Shown piece by piece: positions 8,641 to 20,716 of a stretch of 64,000 nucleotides of DNA (within the stretch, counting starts at the first letter, position 1; each line of letters begins with the position of its first letter). The notes under the pieces were generated by a model. The model was not told where the DNA came from, ran no database searches, and was given only the letters and a program-made list of their open reading frames with translations. Origin of the DNA: Micromonospora sp. C31 (GTDB lineage Bacteria; Actinomycetota; Actinomycetes; Mycobacteriales; Micromonosporaceae); the NCBI RefSeq assembly GCF_018070575.1, contig NZ_JAGPXN010000014.1:1-64000 (forward strand), given 5' to 3'. The position numbers were made by a program, and so were the translations under genes.

Positions 8641-9144
8641 GTGACGGGCGGAACGACACGACGTGGCGAAACAACCGGGCATTCCCGGCGGAAGGTGCTG
8701 CGCGCCGGGGCGCTCCTGGCGCTCGGCGGGGCGGCGGCGCCGCTGACCGGCTGCGGTCTGCTCGACCGCGACGACGACCCCAACCCCGGGCCCGACCCGC
8801 TCACGCCGCTGCTCGACGAGGCGCTCCGGCTCGCCGCCGGGCACCGGGACGCCGCCGTCGCGCACCCCGCGCTCGCCGGCCTGCTCACCCCGATCGCCGA
8901 GGCGCACCACGCGCACGCGGCCGAACTGGCCCGGCTCGTCGGCGTACCGCTGCCCTCGGGATCCGCCCCCGCCACGCCCGCCGCACCGGGCGACCCGGCG
9001 GCGGCGCGGGCCGCCCTGCGCGCGGGCGAACGCGCCGGCCGGGAGGCCGCGACCAGGGCCTGCGCGGCGGCGCCGGCGGAGCGGGCCGCGCTGCTCGCCT
9101 CGATCGTCGCCGCCCGGGCCACGCACGTGGAGGCGTTGAAGTGA
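8641..9144 (+). CDS. putative ferritin-like lipoprotein
   Basis: About 167 residues with a Tat-like twin arginine (SRRKVLRAG, Arg16-Arg17), a hydrophobic stretch and a lipobox LTGC with Cys38, so it is probably a lipoprotein on the outer membrane face. The mature part is Ala-rich and helical and contains EAHHAHAAEL, like the ferritin-like four-helix proteins of the next gene. The start is uncertain: GTG 8641 is used, but ATG 8620 or an upstream codon is possible; none has a clear Shine-Dalgarno. It overlaps the DUF4439 gene by four bases. The gene pair next to rimP resembles the Rv2843-Rv2844 arrangement in Mycobacterium. Confidence 0.7.
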   Translation: MTGGTTRRGETTGHSRRKVLRAGALLALGGAAAPLTGCGLLDRDDDPNPGPDPLTPLLDEALRLAAGHRDAAVAHPALAGLLTPIAEAHHAHAAELARLVGVPLPSGSAPATPAAPGDPAAARAALRAGERAGREAATRACAAAPAERAALLASIVAARATHVEALK

Positions 9145-9587
9145 GCACACCGACACCGTCCGGTCCCGCCGGGGCACTCGCCGCGGCGCTCACCGCCGAG
9201 TACGCCGCGATCTGGGCGTACGGGCCCATCGGGGTACGCCTCACCGGCGCCGCCCGGACCGCGGCGAGGGAGGCGGAGGCCGCCCACCGGCGCCGCCGCG
9301 ACGACCTGGTCGTGCGGTTGAGTGCCGGCGGCGGAAGCGTCCCGCCGGACCGGGCCGGCTACACGCTGCCGTTCCCCGTCACCGACCGGGCGAGCGCCCT
9401 GCGGCTGGCCGTCGAGGTGGAGGAGCGCACGGCCGCGTTCTGGCGGGCGGCGGTGCCCGCCACCACCGGCGCCGACCGGGACCGGGCGCTGGCCGTCCTG
9501 GTCGAGTACGCCCTGCGGGCCACCCGCTGGCGGCGGACGGCCGGCATCACCCCGCTGACGGTGCCGTTCCCGGGCCGGCCCGCCTGA
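9141..9587 (+). CDS. DUF4439 ferritin-like protein
   Basis: A 148-residue all-helical protein of the DUF4439 family, a ferritin-like fold often found beside rimP in actinobacteria. Evidence: the first helix with EYAAIWAYGPIGVRL, the second with AREAEAAHRRRRDDL and a third with VEVEERTAAFWRAA. The typical di-iron ExxH pairs are not clearly complete, so metal binding is unproven. The GTG start lies inside the stop of the lipoprotein gene (GTGA), pointing to a paired cytoplasmic/exported system. The molecular role of the family is not established. Confidence 0.78.
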   Translation: MSTPTPSGPAGALAAALTAEYAAIWAYGPIGVRLTGAARTAAREAEAAHRRRRDDLVVRLSAGGGSVPPDRAGYTLPFPVTDRASALRLAVEVEERTAAFWRAAVPATTGADRDRALAVLVEYALRATRWRRTAGITPLTVPFPGRPA

Positions 9588-9617
9588 CCGGCCGGGCCCC
9601 GTCGGCACCCGCTCCGG

Positions 9618-9646
9618 TTGCGGGTCGCATACCAGGTATGCATACT
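9618..9646 (+). promoter_or_regulatory. padR promoter with embedded operator palindrome
   Basis: A sigma-70-like promoter: -35 TTGCGG at 9618-9623, a 17-bp spacer and -10 CATACT at 9641-9646. In the spacer lies a perfect palindrome GCATACC-A-GGTATGC at 9627-9641, overlapped by a second one, TATGCATA at 9637-9644. The ATG of the PadR gene is 8 bases after the -10, so the transcript is nearly leaderless. Such a site would block polymerase when bound, which suggests autoregulation by the PadR protein. Confidence 0.65.
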
Positions 9647-9654
9647 CCGTTGCC

Positions 9655-10242
9655 ATGTCCATCCGTCACGGGCTGCTCGCCCTGCTCGAACGCGGCCAGA
9701 TGTACGGCTACCAGCTGCGCGCCGCGTTCGAGGAGTCGACCGGCTCGACCTGGCCGTTGAACATCGGGCAGGTCTACACCACCCTGTCCCGCCTGGAGCG
9801 CGACGGGCTGGTCCGGTCGCTGCCCGAGAGCGAGGCGGGGCAGCGCCCGTACGAGATCACCGACACCGGGCGGGCCGACCTGGCCCTGTGGTTCGCCACC
9901 CCGATCAGCCGCACCGACCGCCCCCGGGACGAGCTGGCGATCAAGCTGGCCCTCGCGCTGACCACCCCCGGCGTCGACGTCCGGACGGTGGTGCAGACCC
10001 AGCGCAGCGCGACCATGCGCGCGTTGCAGGAGTTGACCCGGTTGAAGTACGCCAGCGACCGCCCCGAGGACCTGCCGTGGCGGCTCGTGCTGGACGCCAT
10101 GGTGTTCCAGGCCGAGGCCGAGGTGCGCTGGCTGGACCACTGCGAGGCCAGCCTCGTGCGCTTCCGCCCGGCACGACCCGGCCGCGTTCCGACGACGCCT
10201 GCCGAGGCGGTGGACCGGACCGACGAGGAGGCGCGACGGTGA
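9655..10242 (+). CDS. PadR family transcriptional regulator
   Basis: A 195-residue PadR protein. The winged helix-turn-helix fills residues 1-80: LLALLERGQMYGYQLRAAFE, then LNIGQVYTTLSRLERDGLV, then the wing with YEITDTGRADL. The C-terminal part (about 100-165) is the helical dimerisation region typical of PadR-s2 members. PadR repressors often control the multidrug-type transporter gene next to them; here the stop overlaps the GTG of the ABC ATPase (GTGA), so the regulator is first in a three-gene operon with the transporter. The ligand is unknown; FtsX-type exporters under PadR often relate to antimicrobial peptides. Confidence 0.9.
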   Translation: MSIRHGLLALLERGQMYGYQLRAAFEESTGSTWPLNIGQVYTTLSRLERDGLVRSLPESEAGQRPYEITDTGRADLALWFATPISRTDRPRDELAIKLALALTTPGVDVRTVVQTQRSATMRALQELTRLKYASDRPEDLPWRLVLDAMVFQAEAEVRWLDHCEASLVRFRPARPGRVPTTPAEAVDRTDEEARR

Positions 10243-10997
10243 CCACGGGGGACGGGGCGACGGGCGCAAGCCCGACCACGCCCGTGCTCGACGTGCGTGA
10301 CGTGCACCGCACCCACGGCACCGGCGCGGCGGCCGTGCACGCGCTGCGCGGGGTGAGCCTCGCCGTGCGCGCCGGGGAACTCGTCGCCGTGATGGGCCCG
10401 TCCGGCTCGGGGAAGTCGACCCTGCTCGCCCTGGCCGGCGGGCTGGACGGCCCGACCGCGGGCGAGGTGTACGTCGAGGGCGAGCCGCTCGGCGCCCTGG
10501 ACCGGCGGCGGCTGGCCCAGGTGCGGCGCCGCCGGATCGGCTACGTGTTCCAGGACCTCAACCTGCTCGGCAGCCTCAGCGCCGTGGAGAACGTCGCCCT
10601 CCCCCTCGAACTCGACGGCACGGGCGTGCGGCGGGCCCGCCGCCTGGCGCTGGACGCGCTGGCCGAGGTGGGCCTGCCCGAGCTGGGCGACCGGTTCCCC
10701 GACCAGCTCTCCGGCGGGCAGCAGCAGCGGGTGGCGATCGCCCGCGCACTCGTCGGCGAGCGGCGGCTGGTGCTCGCCGACGAACCGACCGGCGCGCTGG
10801 ACTCGCAGACCGGCGAGGCGGTGCTGCACCTGCTGCGCCGGCGGGTCGACGCCGGGGCCGCCGCCGTGCTGGTCACCCACGAGGCGCGGCACGCCGCCTG
10901 GGCCGACCGGGTGGTCTTCCTCCGCGACGGGGTGCTGGTCGACACGACGGCCCCGCTGGGCAGCGTCGAGCAGCTGTTGAGCGGCAGCGGTCGGTGA
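10239..10997 (+). CDS. ABC transporter ATP-binding protein, MacB/LolD type
   Basis: A 252-residue nucleotide-binding subunit. Walker A GPSGSGKST (53-61), Q-loop VFQDLN (Gln105), signature LSGGQQQRVAIARAL (from 157), Walker B LVLADEPTGALD (Glu182) and switch His214 in VTHEAR are all intact, so it should be active. The length and the DEPTGALD form fit the MacB/LolD/FtsE class, which pairs with FtsX-type permeases; the next gene is such a permease. It overlaps both neighbours by four bases, so stoichiometric translation is likely. The substrate cannot be read from the sequence. Confidence 0.93.
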   Translation: MTTGDGATGASPTTPVLDVRDVHRTHGTGAAAVHALRGVSLAVRAGELVAVMGPSGSGKSTLLALAGGLDGPTAGEVYVEGEPLGALDRRRLAQVRRRRIGYVFQDLNLLGSLSAVENVALPLELDGTGVRRARRLALDALAEVGLPELGDRFPDQLSGGQQQRVAIARALVGERRLVLADEPTGALDSQTGEAVLHLLRRRVDAGAAAVLVTHEARHAAWADRVVFLRDGVLVDTTAPLGSVEQLLSGSGR

Positions 10998-13696
10998 GCA
11001 CGGGCCGGGGCGGCCGACTCGCCGGGGCGGCCGGCTCCTGGTGGGCCGCGCTGCGGATCGCCCGGCGGGAGGCCCGACGGGCCCGGAGGCGTACGGCGCT
11101 GGTGCTGGCGATGATCACGCTTCCGGTGCTGGTGCTGACCTTCATCGCGGTGAGCTGGCGGATGTCCGAGCTGACGCCGGCCGAGCGCGCCGGACGCCAG
11201 CTCGGCGCGGCCGACGCGGAGCTGCACTGGATGGTGCGGCACCCGATCGCGCAGAGCGCGTGGGGCGACGCCTGGCAGGTCGGCCGGGAGGACCCGCCCC
11301 CGGCCGGGGCAGTCACCGCCGAGCAGGTCGCCGCCCTGCTGCCGGCCGGGAGCCGGGTGGTCCCGCTGCGCCGCTGGGTGTCGTTCGACGTCCGCCTCGG
11401 CGAGCGGATCGACGACACCCTCGCGGGACGGGCCGTGGACCTCACCGACCCGCTCGGCCGGGGACTGGTCCGGTTCCACTCGGGGCGGGCGCCGGCCGCG
11501 CCGGACGAGATCGCGGTCAGCCCGGCGGCGCTGCGCCGCCTCGACGTCCGCCCCGGCGGCACCGTCACCTCCGGCGACGGCGCCCGCTCCTGGCGGGTGG
11601 TCGGGGTCGCCGAGTACCCCGACGACCTGGGCGCGATCGTGACGCTGCACCCGAGCGCGGTGCGGACGGAGACCGAGCCGGACACGAGCTGGCTGGTCGA
11701 CCTGCCCGGGACCGTCGACGAGGGACTCTTCCGCCGGCTCAACGCGCACGGCGTCCGGGTCCACGCCCGTACCCCCGCCCCGGCGTCGGAGACCGTCACG
11801 TTCCCACCGGACGGTCGCTCCAGGATGGACGCGGAGGGGATGAGCGTCTCGGTGCTCGTCGGCGGGCTGGGGCTGCTGGAGGTGGTGCTGCTCGTCGGGC
11901 CGGCCTTCGCGGTCGGCGTACGGCGACGACGCCGGGAACTCGCGCTGGTCGCCGTCGCCGGCGGGGACGACACCCATCTGCGCCGGATCGTGCTGGCCGA
12001 CGGCGTGCTGCTGGGTGCCGTCGGCGCCGCCGTCGGGGTCACGCTGGGCGTCGCCACCGCGTTCGCCGGTCGCCCGCTGGTGGAGCAGCACCTCTTCGGG
12101 GCGCGCTTCGGCGCGTACCGCTGCTGGCCGGAGGCGCTCGCGGTGATCGCGGCCGTCGCGGTGCTGGCCGGGGTGCTGGCCGCGCTCGCCCCGGCCTGGA
12201 CGGCCGCCCGGCAGGACGTGGTGGCGGGGCTGGCCGGCCGGCGTACCCCGCCGGCGCACCGGCGGCGCTGGCTGACCGCCGGGGTGGCCCTGACCGTCGG
12301 CGGCGCCGCGGTGGCCGCGCTCGGGGCGGCCCGGACGGCGCCGGCGGTGATCCTCGCCGGCCTCGTCCTCGGCGAACTGGGCCTGGTCTTCGCCACCCCG
12401 ACGCTGGTCGGCCTGCTCGCCCGCCTCGGGCGCTCCCTGCCGCTGGCGCCCCGGATCGCGCTGCGCGACGCCAGCCGCAACCGGTCGTCGACCGCACCGG
12501 CGATCTCCGCCGTGATGGCGGCGGTCGCCGGCAGCGTCGCCGTCGGCGTCTACCTGGCCAGCGACGACGCCCGGTCGGCCACGATCTACCGGCCCGCCCT
12601 GCCGGCCGGCACCGTGCTGGTGACCAGCCCGGGCCCGGACGGTCCACCCGCCCTGTCCCGGGTCGCCGAGGCGGCCCGCGCCCACCTGGGGATCCGGGCG
12701 GTGGCGCCGCTCGCGGAGCCCCGTTGCGGCCCGGCGACCGAACTGTGCGTGGTCTCCCCGGTGCTGCCGGCCGAGCGCGCCTGCCCGTGGGCGCCGGGCG
12801 ACCGGCTGAGCCCGGCGCAGCAGCGACAGGCCCGCGCGGATGCCCGCTGCGCGGGACCGGAGGACCCGTCCGGCGGGTACTTCCACGTGGTCGTGGACGA
12901 CGGCACGGCCCTGCCGGTGCTCACCGACGCCGCCCCCGCCGACGTCGCCGCCGCCACCGCCGTGCTGCGGGCCGGCGGCGCGGTCGTGACCGACCCGCGC
13001 TACGTGCGGGACGGGCGGGTCGACGTCCGGGTGACCCGCCCCGGGCAGACCCGGCCCGACACCCCGGCCGGCACCGTCGTCGCCGGCTACCCGCTGCCCA
13101 CCACGCTGGGCACCGACCGGCTGCTGCTCTCCCGGACCGCCGCCGAGCGGCTCGGGCTGGCCGTCCACCCGCTCGGCTGGGCGATCACCGCCGACGGCGT
13201 ACCCGACGAGGACCGGCAGGACCGGTTCGTCGCCGCCGTCCGGCCGCTGGGCGCGCAGGTGGAGATCGAGCGGGGTGACCAGGGCGACGCGGGCCCGCCG
13301 CTGCTGCTCCTGCTGGCCGCCGCGGCCGGGGTCGTCACCGTGGGCGCCGCCGGCATGGCCACCGGCCTGGCCGCGGCCGAGGGACGGGCGGACCTGTCCA
13401 CCCTCGCGGCGGTCGGCGCCGGCCCGGGGCTGCGCCGGCTGCTCTCGCTCTGCCGGTCCGGGGTGATCGCCGTGCTGGGCTCCGCGCTCGGCATCGTCGC
13501 CGGCCTCGGCTCCGCGTCGATCATCCTGACCGCCCTCAACCGCCGGTACGCCGGCCTGTGGCCCGTCCCGGAGCCGTACCCGGTGGTGGTCCCGTGGACC
13601 ACGCTCGGCATCCTGGTGGTGGTGCCGCTGGTCGCCATGCTCGGCGCGGGGCTCTTCACCCGGTCCCGGCTGCCGGTCGAGCGACGCCTCGACTGA
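10994..13696 (+). CDS. FtsX-like ABC transporter permease
   Basis: A 900-residue permease. An N-terminal transmembrane helix (LVLAMITLPVLVLTFIAV, residues about 36-54) precedes a large extracytoplasmic domain to about residue 280. The first FtsX core has three helices at about 285-400, followed by several more helices, a second large exported domain (about 530-760, with a Cys cluster) and a C-terminal group of three helices (about 765-890). Duplicated FtsX architecture of this kind is common in actinobacterial transporters next to PadR or two-component systems. It forms the membrane part of the transporter with the upstream ATPase. GTG start overlapping the ATPase stop. Confidence 0.88.
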   Translation: MSTGRGGRLAGAAGSWWAALRIARREARRARRRTALVLAMITLPVLVLTFIAVSWRMSELTPAERAGRQLGAADAELHWMVRHPIAQSAWGDAWQVGREDPPPAGAVTAEQVAALLPAGSRVVPLRRWVSFDVRLGERIDDTLAGRAVDLTDPLGRGLVRFHSGRAPAAPDEIAVSPAALRRLDVRPGGTVTSGDGARSWRVVGVAEYPDDLGAIVTLHPSAVRTETEPDTSWLVDLPGTVDEGLFRRLNAHGVRVHARTPAPASETVTFPPDGRSRMDAEGMSVSVLVGGLGLLEVVLLVGPAFAVGVRRRRRELALVAVAGGDDTHLRRIVLADGVLLGAVGAAVGVTLGVATAFAGRPLVEQHLFGARFGAYRCWPEALAVIAAVAVLAGVLAALAPAWTAARQDVVAGLAGRRTPPAHRRRWLTAGVALTVGGAAVAALGAARTAPAVILAGLVLGELGLVFATPTLVGLLARLGRSLPLAPRIALRDASRNRSSTAPAISAVMAAVAGSVAVGVYLASDDARSATIYRPALPAGTVLVTSPGPDGPPALSRVAEAARAHLGIRAVAPLAEPRCGPATELCVVSPVLPAERACPWAPGDRLSPAQQRQARADARCAGPEDPSGGYFHVVVDDGTALPVLTDAAPADVAAATAVLRAGGAVVTDPRYVRDGRVDVRVTRPGQTRPDTPAGTVVAGYPLPTTLGTDRLLLSRTAAERLGLAVHPLGWAITADGVPDEDRQDRFVAAVRPLGAQVEIERGDQGDAGPPLLLLLAAAAGVVTVGAAGMATGLAAAEGRADLSTLAAVGAGPGLRRLLSLCRSGVIAVLGSALGIVAGLGSASIILTALNRRYAGLWPVPEPYPVVVPWTTLGILVVVPLVAMLGAGLFTRSRLPVERRLD

Positions 13697-13724
13697 CGGG
13701 CCGACAGCGGGCACACTGGTTGCC

Positions 13725-14225
13725 GTGCCCGTACTGGGAGCCCTCACCCGCCGGGTCGGCCACCACCGCTGGTTCGGAGCCGCCGTCCGCCTGCTCGTCC
13801 CCGCCGACCGGATGGTCGGGCGACTCACCCGGGGCCGGGTGGTCGCGCTCGGGCTCATCCCGTCGCTGGTCATCACGACCACCGGCCGCCGCTCCGGCAA
13901 GCCGCGCAGCAACCCGCTGCTCTACGTGCCCGACGGCGGCGCGTACGTGGTGGTCGGCTCCAACTTCGGCCAGGCCCACCAGCCCGGCTGGGCGATGAAC
14001 CTGCGCGCCGATCCCGCCGCCGAGGTGGCCGTCAGGGGCCGCCGCGTCCCGGTGCGCGCGCAGGTCGCCACCGGCGCCGAACGCGACCGCCTCTGGACGC
14101 TGCTGGTCACCGAGTGGCCCGCCTACCGGGCGTACGCGCAGCGGGCCGGTGGTCGGGAGATCCTCGTCTTCCGGCTGGTGCCCACCGGGCGCGGCGTGCC
14201 CGGCGGGCCGACCGGCCGCGCATAG
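13725..14225 (+). CDS. deazaflavin-dependent reductase, DDN/nitroreductase family
   Basis: A 166-residue split-barrel protein of the F420-dependent Ddn-like family. Recognised by VVALGLIPSLVITTTGRRSGKPRSNPLLYV, a family segment in which TTGRRSGKPR is the phosphate-contacting region, followed by YVVVGSNFGQAHQPGW and the LRADPAAEV motif. Family members use reduced coenzyme F420 to reduce varied substrates; actinomycetes make F420, so the cofactor should be available. The GTG start is 28 bases after the permease stop with no clear Shine-Dalgarno, so it could be leaderless. The physiological substrate is unknown. Confidence 0.88.
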   Translation: MPVLGALTRRVGHHRWFGAAVRLLVPADRMVGRLTRGRVVALGLIPSLVITTTGRRSGKPRSNPLLYVPDGGAYVVVGSNFGQAHQPGWAMNLRADPAAEVAVRGRRVPVRAQVATGAERDRLWTLLVTEWPAYRAYAQRAGGREILVFRLVPTGRGVPGGPTGRA

Positions 14226-14234
14226 GCTGGTGCG

Positions 14235-14960
14235 GTGACCGGCCCGGACGGCGAGCCCCACCCCGACGATCCACGGTGGGCGGTGGCCGGGCGGGTCGCC
14301 GACGCCGTGCGCCGGCGGTTCCCGGCCGACGTGCTGGCGGTCGCGGTGCACGGCCCGCTGGCCCACGGCGACGACGACGGCGGCGGGAACGGCGAGGTCG
14401 GGCTGCTGGTGGTGACGTACCGGCCCGGCGGGGGCCCCTCCCCGGCGACCCGGCGGGTCGACGGCGTGCTGGTCGACCTGACCGTGGCGGGGGCCGACGA
14501 CTACCTGTGCCAGGCCCGGGTGATCTCCCCGCTCTGGCCGTTGACCGCCGACCGGTACGTCAGCACCCGGGCGCTGCACGACCCGACCGGCTGGCTGCGC
14601 ACGCTGCGCGACGAGCACCTGGGCCGGCTGGCCCGGGCCCGGCCGGGCGAGTTCAGCACGGCGGCCCGCCGGGCCTGGTACCGGGGCAGCGCGGCGCACG
14701 CCCGGGCCGCCCGGCTGGCCGAGTGGTACGAGACCGACCAGGCGCTGCTGATGCTCGGCGAGGCGCGGCTGGCGGCGGCCATGGTCAATGGCCTGCTCAA
14801 CCGCACCTACTTCCGTGACCCGGGCGACGCCGTGCGTCGTACCGGCCTGGCGGGCGCGGACATGACCGAGGTGGGCGCCGTCCTGGCCCGCCAGGCGGGC
14901 GAGCTGGCGGCCCGGGGCCGTCCCGTCGACGGCACGGTCGACGACCTCCTCGCCGGTTGA
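14235..14960 (+). CDS. nucleotidyltransferase-fold protein with altered active site
   Basis: A 241-residue protein resembling aminoglycoside-type (KNTase/AadA) nucleotidyltransferases. The loop HGPLAHGDDDGGGNGEVGLL at about residues 40-59 sits where the family has GSxxxG...SDxDLLV; a later VLVDLTVAG could supply the third carboxylate. The two catalytic Asp residues are replaced by Glu and Gly in GEVG, so transferase activity is doubtful. The C-terminal half is helical (LLMLGEARLAAAMVNGLLNRTYF), as in HEPN-like substrate domains. TAGGCT lies six bases before the GTG, a possible -10 for a leaderless transcript. Confidence 0.65.
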   Translation: MTGPDGEPHPDDPRWAVAGRVADAVRRRFPADVLAVAVHGPLAHGDDDGGGNGEVGLLVVTYRPGGGPSPATRRVDGVLVDLTVAGADDYLCQARVISPLWPLTADRYVSTRALHDPTGWLRTLRDEHLGRLARARPGEFSTAARRAWYRGSAAHARAARLAEWYETDQALLMLGEARLAAAMVNGLLNRTYFRDPGDAVRRTGLAGADMTEVGAVLARQAGELAARGRPVDGTVDDLLAG

Positions 14961-14991
14961 CCGGCACCGCGCTTCGGCCGGGGCGGCGCGC

Positions 14992-15708
14992 TCAGCCCAG
15001 GCCGCCCTGGACACCGATGAGGGTGCCGATCAGATAGGTGGCACCGGCCGCGGCCGCGCCGAGCAGGAGCTGACGCAGGCCGCCGGACCACCAGGGCCGG
15101 GCGGTGAACCGGGCGACCACCGCCCCGGCGACGAAGAGCCCGAGCCCGCCGACCGCGAGCGCCAGCCACAGGCTCGTCGCGCCGAACAGGTAGGTCAGCA
15201 GCGGCACCAGCGCCCCGACCGAGAAGAACAGGAACGACGAGATCGCCGCCGCCCACGGGCTCGGCTGCTCGTCCGGGTCGATCCCGAGCTCCTCCCGGAC
15301 GTGCACCCGCAGCGCCTCCTCCGGGTTGCGCCGGACGGCCTGGGCGACCTCCATGGCGAGATCGGACGGCAGACCCCGGGCGACCCACGCCGCGGCCAGC
15401 TCGCGCGCCTCGGCCTCGGGGTGCCGCTCCAACTCGCGGCGCTCCTTGGCGACCTCGGCCGCGACCTGCTCGTTCGCGGAGCGGACGCTGGTGTATTCCC
15501 CCAGCCCCATCGAGATGGCGCCGGCCACCAGGCCGGCCACGCCGGTCAGCACGACGCTGCGGGGCGACACCCCGCCACCCGCCACCCCGGCGATCAGGGC
15601 GATGTTGGTGACCAGCCCGTCCATCGCCCCGAAGACGGCGGGACGCAGCCAGCCGCCCGAGACGTCCGCGTGGTGCGCTTCGCGCAGGGCCGCCGGAGTG
15701 TCCGTCAC
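14992..15708 (-). CDS. VIT1/CCC1 family iron/manganese transporter
   Basis: A 238-residue membrane protein of the VIT1/CCC1 family. The first membrane segment has FGAMDGLVTNIALIAGVAGG, followed by VAGAISMGLGEYTSVRSANE, both conserved family elements. A cytoplasmic Glu-rich metal-binding helix region spans about 85-150 (ERRELERHPEAEARELAAAW). Three further helices occupy 160-236. Eukaryotic relatives move Fe2+ or Mn2+ into vacuoles; bacterial members are thought to export or store these ions. GTG start overlapping the map stop (GTGA), so expression is tied to map, whose enzyme itself is a metalloprotein. Confidence 0.87.
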   Translation of the reverse strand: MTDTPAALREAHHADVSGGWLRPAVFGAMDGLVTNIALIAGVAGGGVSPRSVVLTGVAGLVAGAISMGLGEYTSVRSANEQVAAEVAKERRELERHPEAEARELAAAWVARGLPSDLAMEVAQAVRRNPEEALRVHVREELGIDPDEQPSPWAAAISSFLFFSVGALVPLLTYLFGATSLWLALAVGGLGLFVAGAVVARFTARPWWSGGLRQLLLGAAAAGATYLIGTLIGVQGGLG

Positions 15709-16562
15709 GGCAGGGTGAGGATCTCGTGACCGTCCTCGGTCACCACGATCGTGTGCTCGAACTGGGCCGTCCACCGGCGGTCCTTCGTCACCACGGTCCA
15801 GCCGTCGTCCCACATGTCGTACTGGTGGGTGCCGAGGGTGATCATCGGCTCGATGGTGAAGGTCATCCCCGGCTCCATGACGTCCGTGGGGCGGGGGCTG
15901 TCGTAGTGCGGCACGTAGAGCCCGCTGTGGAACGCCTCGCCGATGCCGTGGCCGGTGAAGTCGCGCACGACGCCGTAGCCGAAGCGCTTCGCGTACGACT
16001 CGATGACCCGGCCGATCACGTTGATCTGGCGGCCCGGGGCGACCGCGCGGATGCCGCGCATCATCGCCTCGTGGGTCCGCTCGACCAGCAGCCGGGCCTC
16101 CTCGCTGACCTCGCCCACGCAGAAGGTGGCGTCCGTGTCGCCGTGCACGCCGTCGAGGTACGCGGTGACGTCCACGTTGATGATGTCGCCGTCGACGAGC
16201 ACGGTGGAGTCGGGGATGCCGTGGCAGATCACCTCGTTGAGGCTGGTGCAGCAGGACTTGGGGAAGCCCTTGTAGCCCAGCGTCGACGGGTAGGCGCCGT
16301 GGTCGCAGAGGAACTCGTGCACGACCCGGTCGATCTCGTCGGTGGTCACGCCGGGCTTGCAGTGCTCACCGGCGAGCCGGGTGGCCTGCGCGGCGAGCCG
16401 GCCGGCGACCCGCATCTTCTCGATCGTCTCCGGTGTCTGCACGTGCGAGCCGCGCCATTCCCGGGGACGCTTCTTGCCCACGTACTCCGGGCGGACGATG
16501 TGGGCGGGCACGGGCCGCAGCGGGGAGGGCGTGCCTGGGGTCAGCGGCGCACGGACGGTCAT
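15705..16562 (-). CDS. map: methionine aminopeptidase, type I
   Basis: A 285-residue cytosolic enzyme that removes the initiator methionine. The metal ligands are all present: Asp131 and Asp142 (INVDVTAYLDGVHGDTDATF), His205 (GHGIGEAFH), Glu238 (TIEPMI) and Glu269 (QFEHTIVV), with the substrate His114 in ICHG. The 40-residue N-terminal extension with PxxPxR motifs is typical of actinobacterial MetAP (type Ic). The gene precedes the VIT1-like gene, overlapping by four bases. The TetR/STAS-side intergenic region of 94 bases carries the promoter of the divergent STAS gene. Confidence 0.96.
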   Translation of the reverse strand: MTVRAPLTPGTPSPLRPVPAHIVRPEYVGKKRPREWRGSHVQTPETIEKMRVAGRLAAQATRLAGEHCKPGVTTDEIDRVVHEFLCDHGAYPSTLGYKGFPKSCCTSLNEVICHGIPDSTVLVDGDIINVDVTAYLDGVHGDTDATFCVGEVSEEARLLVERTHEAMMRGIRAVAPGRQINVIGRVIESYAKRFGYGVVRDFTGHGIGEAFHSGLYVPHYDSPRPTDVMEPGMTFTIEPMITLGTHQYDMWDDGWTVVTKDRRWTAQFEHTIVVTEDGHEILTLP

Positions 16563-16621
16563 GACCCGAGTTTATCGCCGCGGCCATGGTGACCCCCGCC
16601 ACCGCCCGCCCGCAGGGGTTG

Positions 16622-16650
16622 TTGCCGTGCCTGGCCCGCTGTGCCATTGT
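16622..16650 (+). promoter_or_regulatory. candidate promoter of the STAS gene
   Basis: TTGCCG at 16622-16627 and CATTGT at 16645-16650 are separated by exactly 17 bases. Transcription would start near 16657, the GTG of the STAS gene, so the mRNA would be leaderless. The match is moderate and no experiment supports it. Confidence 0.4.
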
Positions 16651-16656
16651 GGCTCC

Positions 16657-16974
16657 GTGGATCAAGGGGGTGACACGTCTCCCGTCTTCTCCGCCAGTGC
16701 GGAGGTCGACGGCGCCCACCTTCGCGTCCTGGTCACCGGCGAGGTCGACATGGCCACCGCCGACGTCATGTTCCAGACCGCGCTGCGGGAGCCGGCCGAG
16801 CACGTGACGCTCGACCTGCGGGAGGTCACCTTCTTCGACTCGGCGGCGATCCACGCGGTGGTCCGGCTGGCCCAGCACCTCCCCGGCACGCTCACCGTGC
16901 TGCCGTCGCGGCAGGTCCACCGGGTGCTCGACATCTCCGGCCTGGGCGACCAGGCCTGGCTGCGACCGGCCTGA
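16657..16974 (+). CDS. STAS-domain anti-sigma factor antagonist
   Basis: A 105-residue single STAS domain. The central strand and helix ELREVTFFDSAAIHAVVRL-like region places Ser62 after Asp61, the position phosphorylated by RsbW-type kinases in SpoIIAA/RsbV. In partner switching the unphosphorylated form captures the anti-sigma factor and frees the sigma factor. The gene is convergent with the large SpoIIE/RsbW-like fusion at 17048-20716, whose C terminus is an RsbW-like kinase domain and whose middle is a SpoIIE phosphatase, a natural pair for this substrate. The GTG start has no Shine-Dalgarno; a leaderless start is likely. Confidence 0.87.
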   Translation: MDQGGDTSPVFSASAEVDGAHLRVLVTGEVDMATADVMFQTALREPAEHVTLDLREVTFFDSAAIHAVVRLAQHLPGTLTVLPSRQVHRVLDISGLGDQAWLRPA

Positions 16975-17047
16975 GTCCCGCGCCACCTGCTCCGCCCCGC
17001 GCCACACGACCCGTCGCGCCCCGGCAGCGGCGCCGCCGACCGGCCGC

Positions 17048-20716
<3,669 letters not shown>

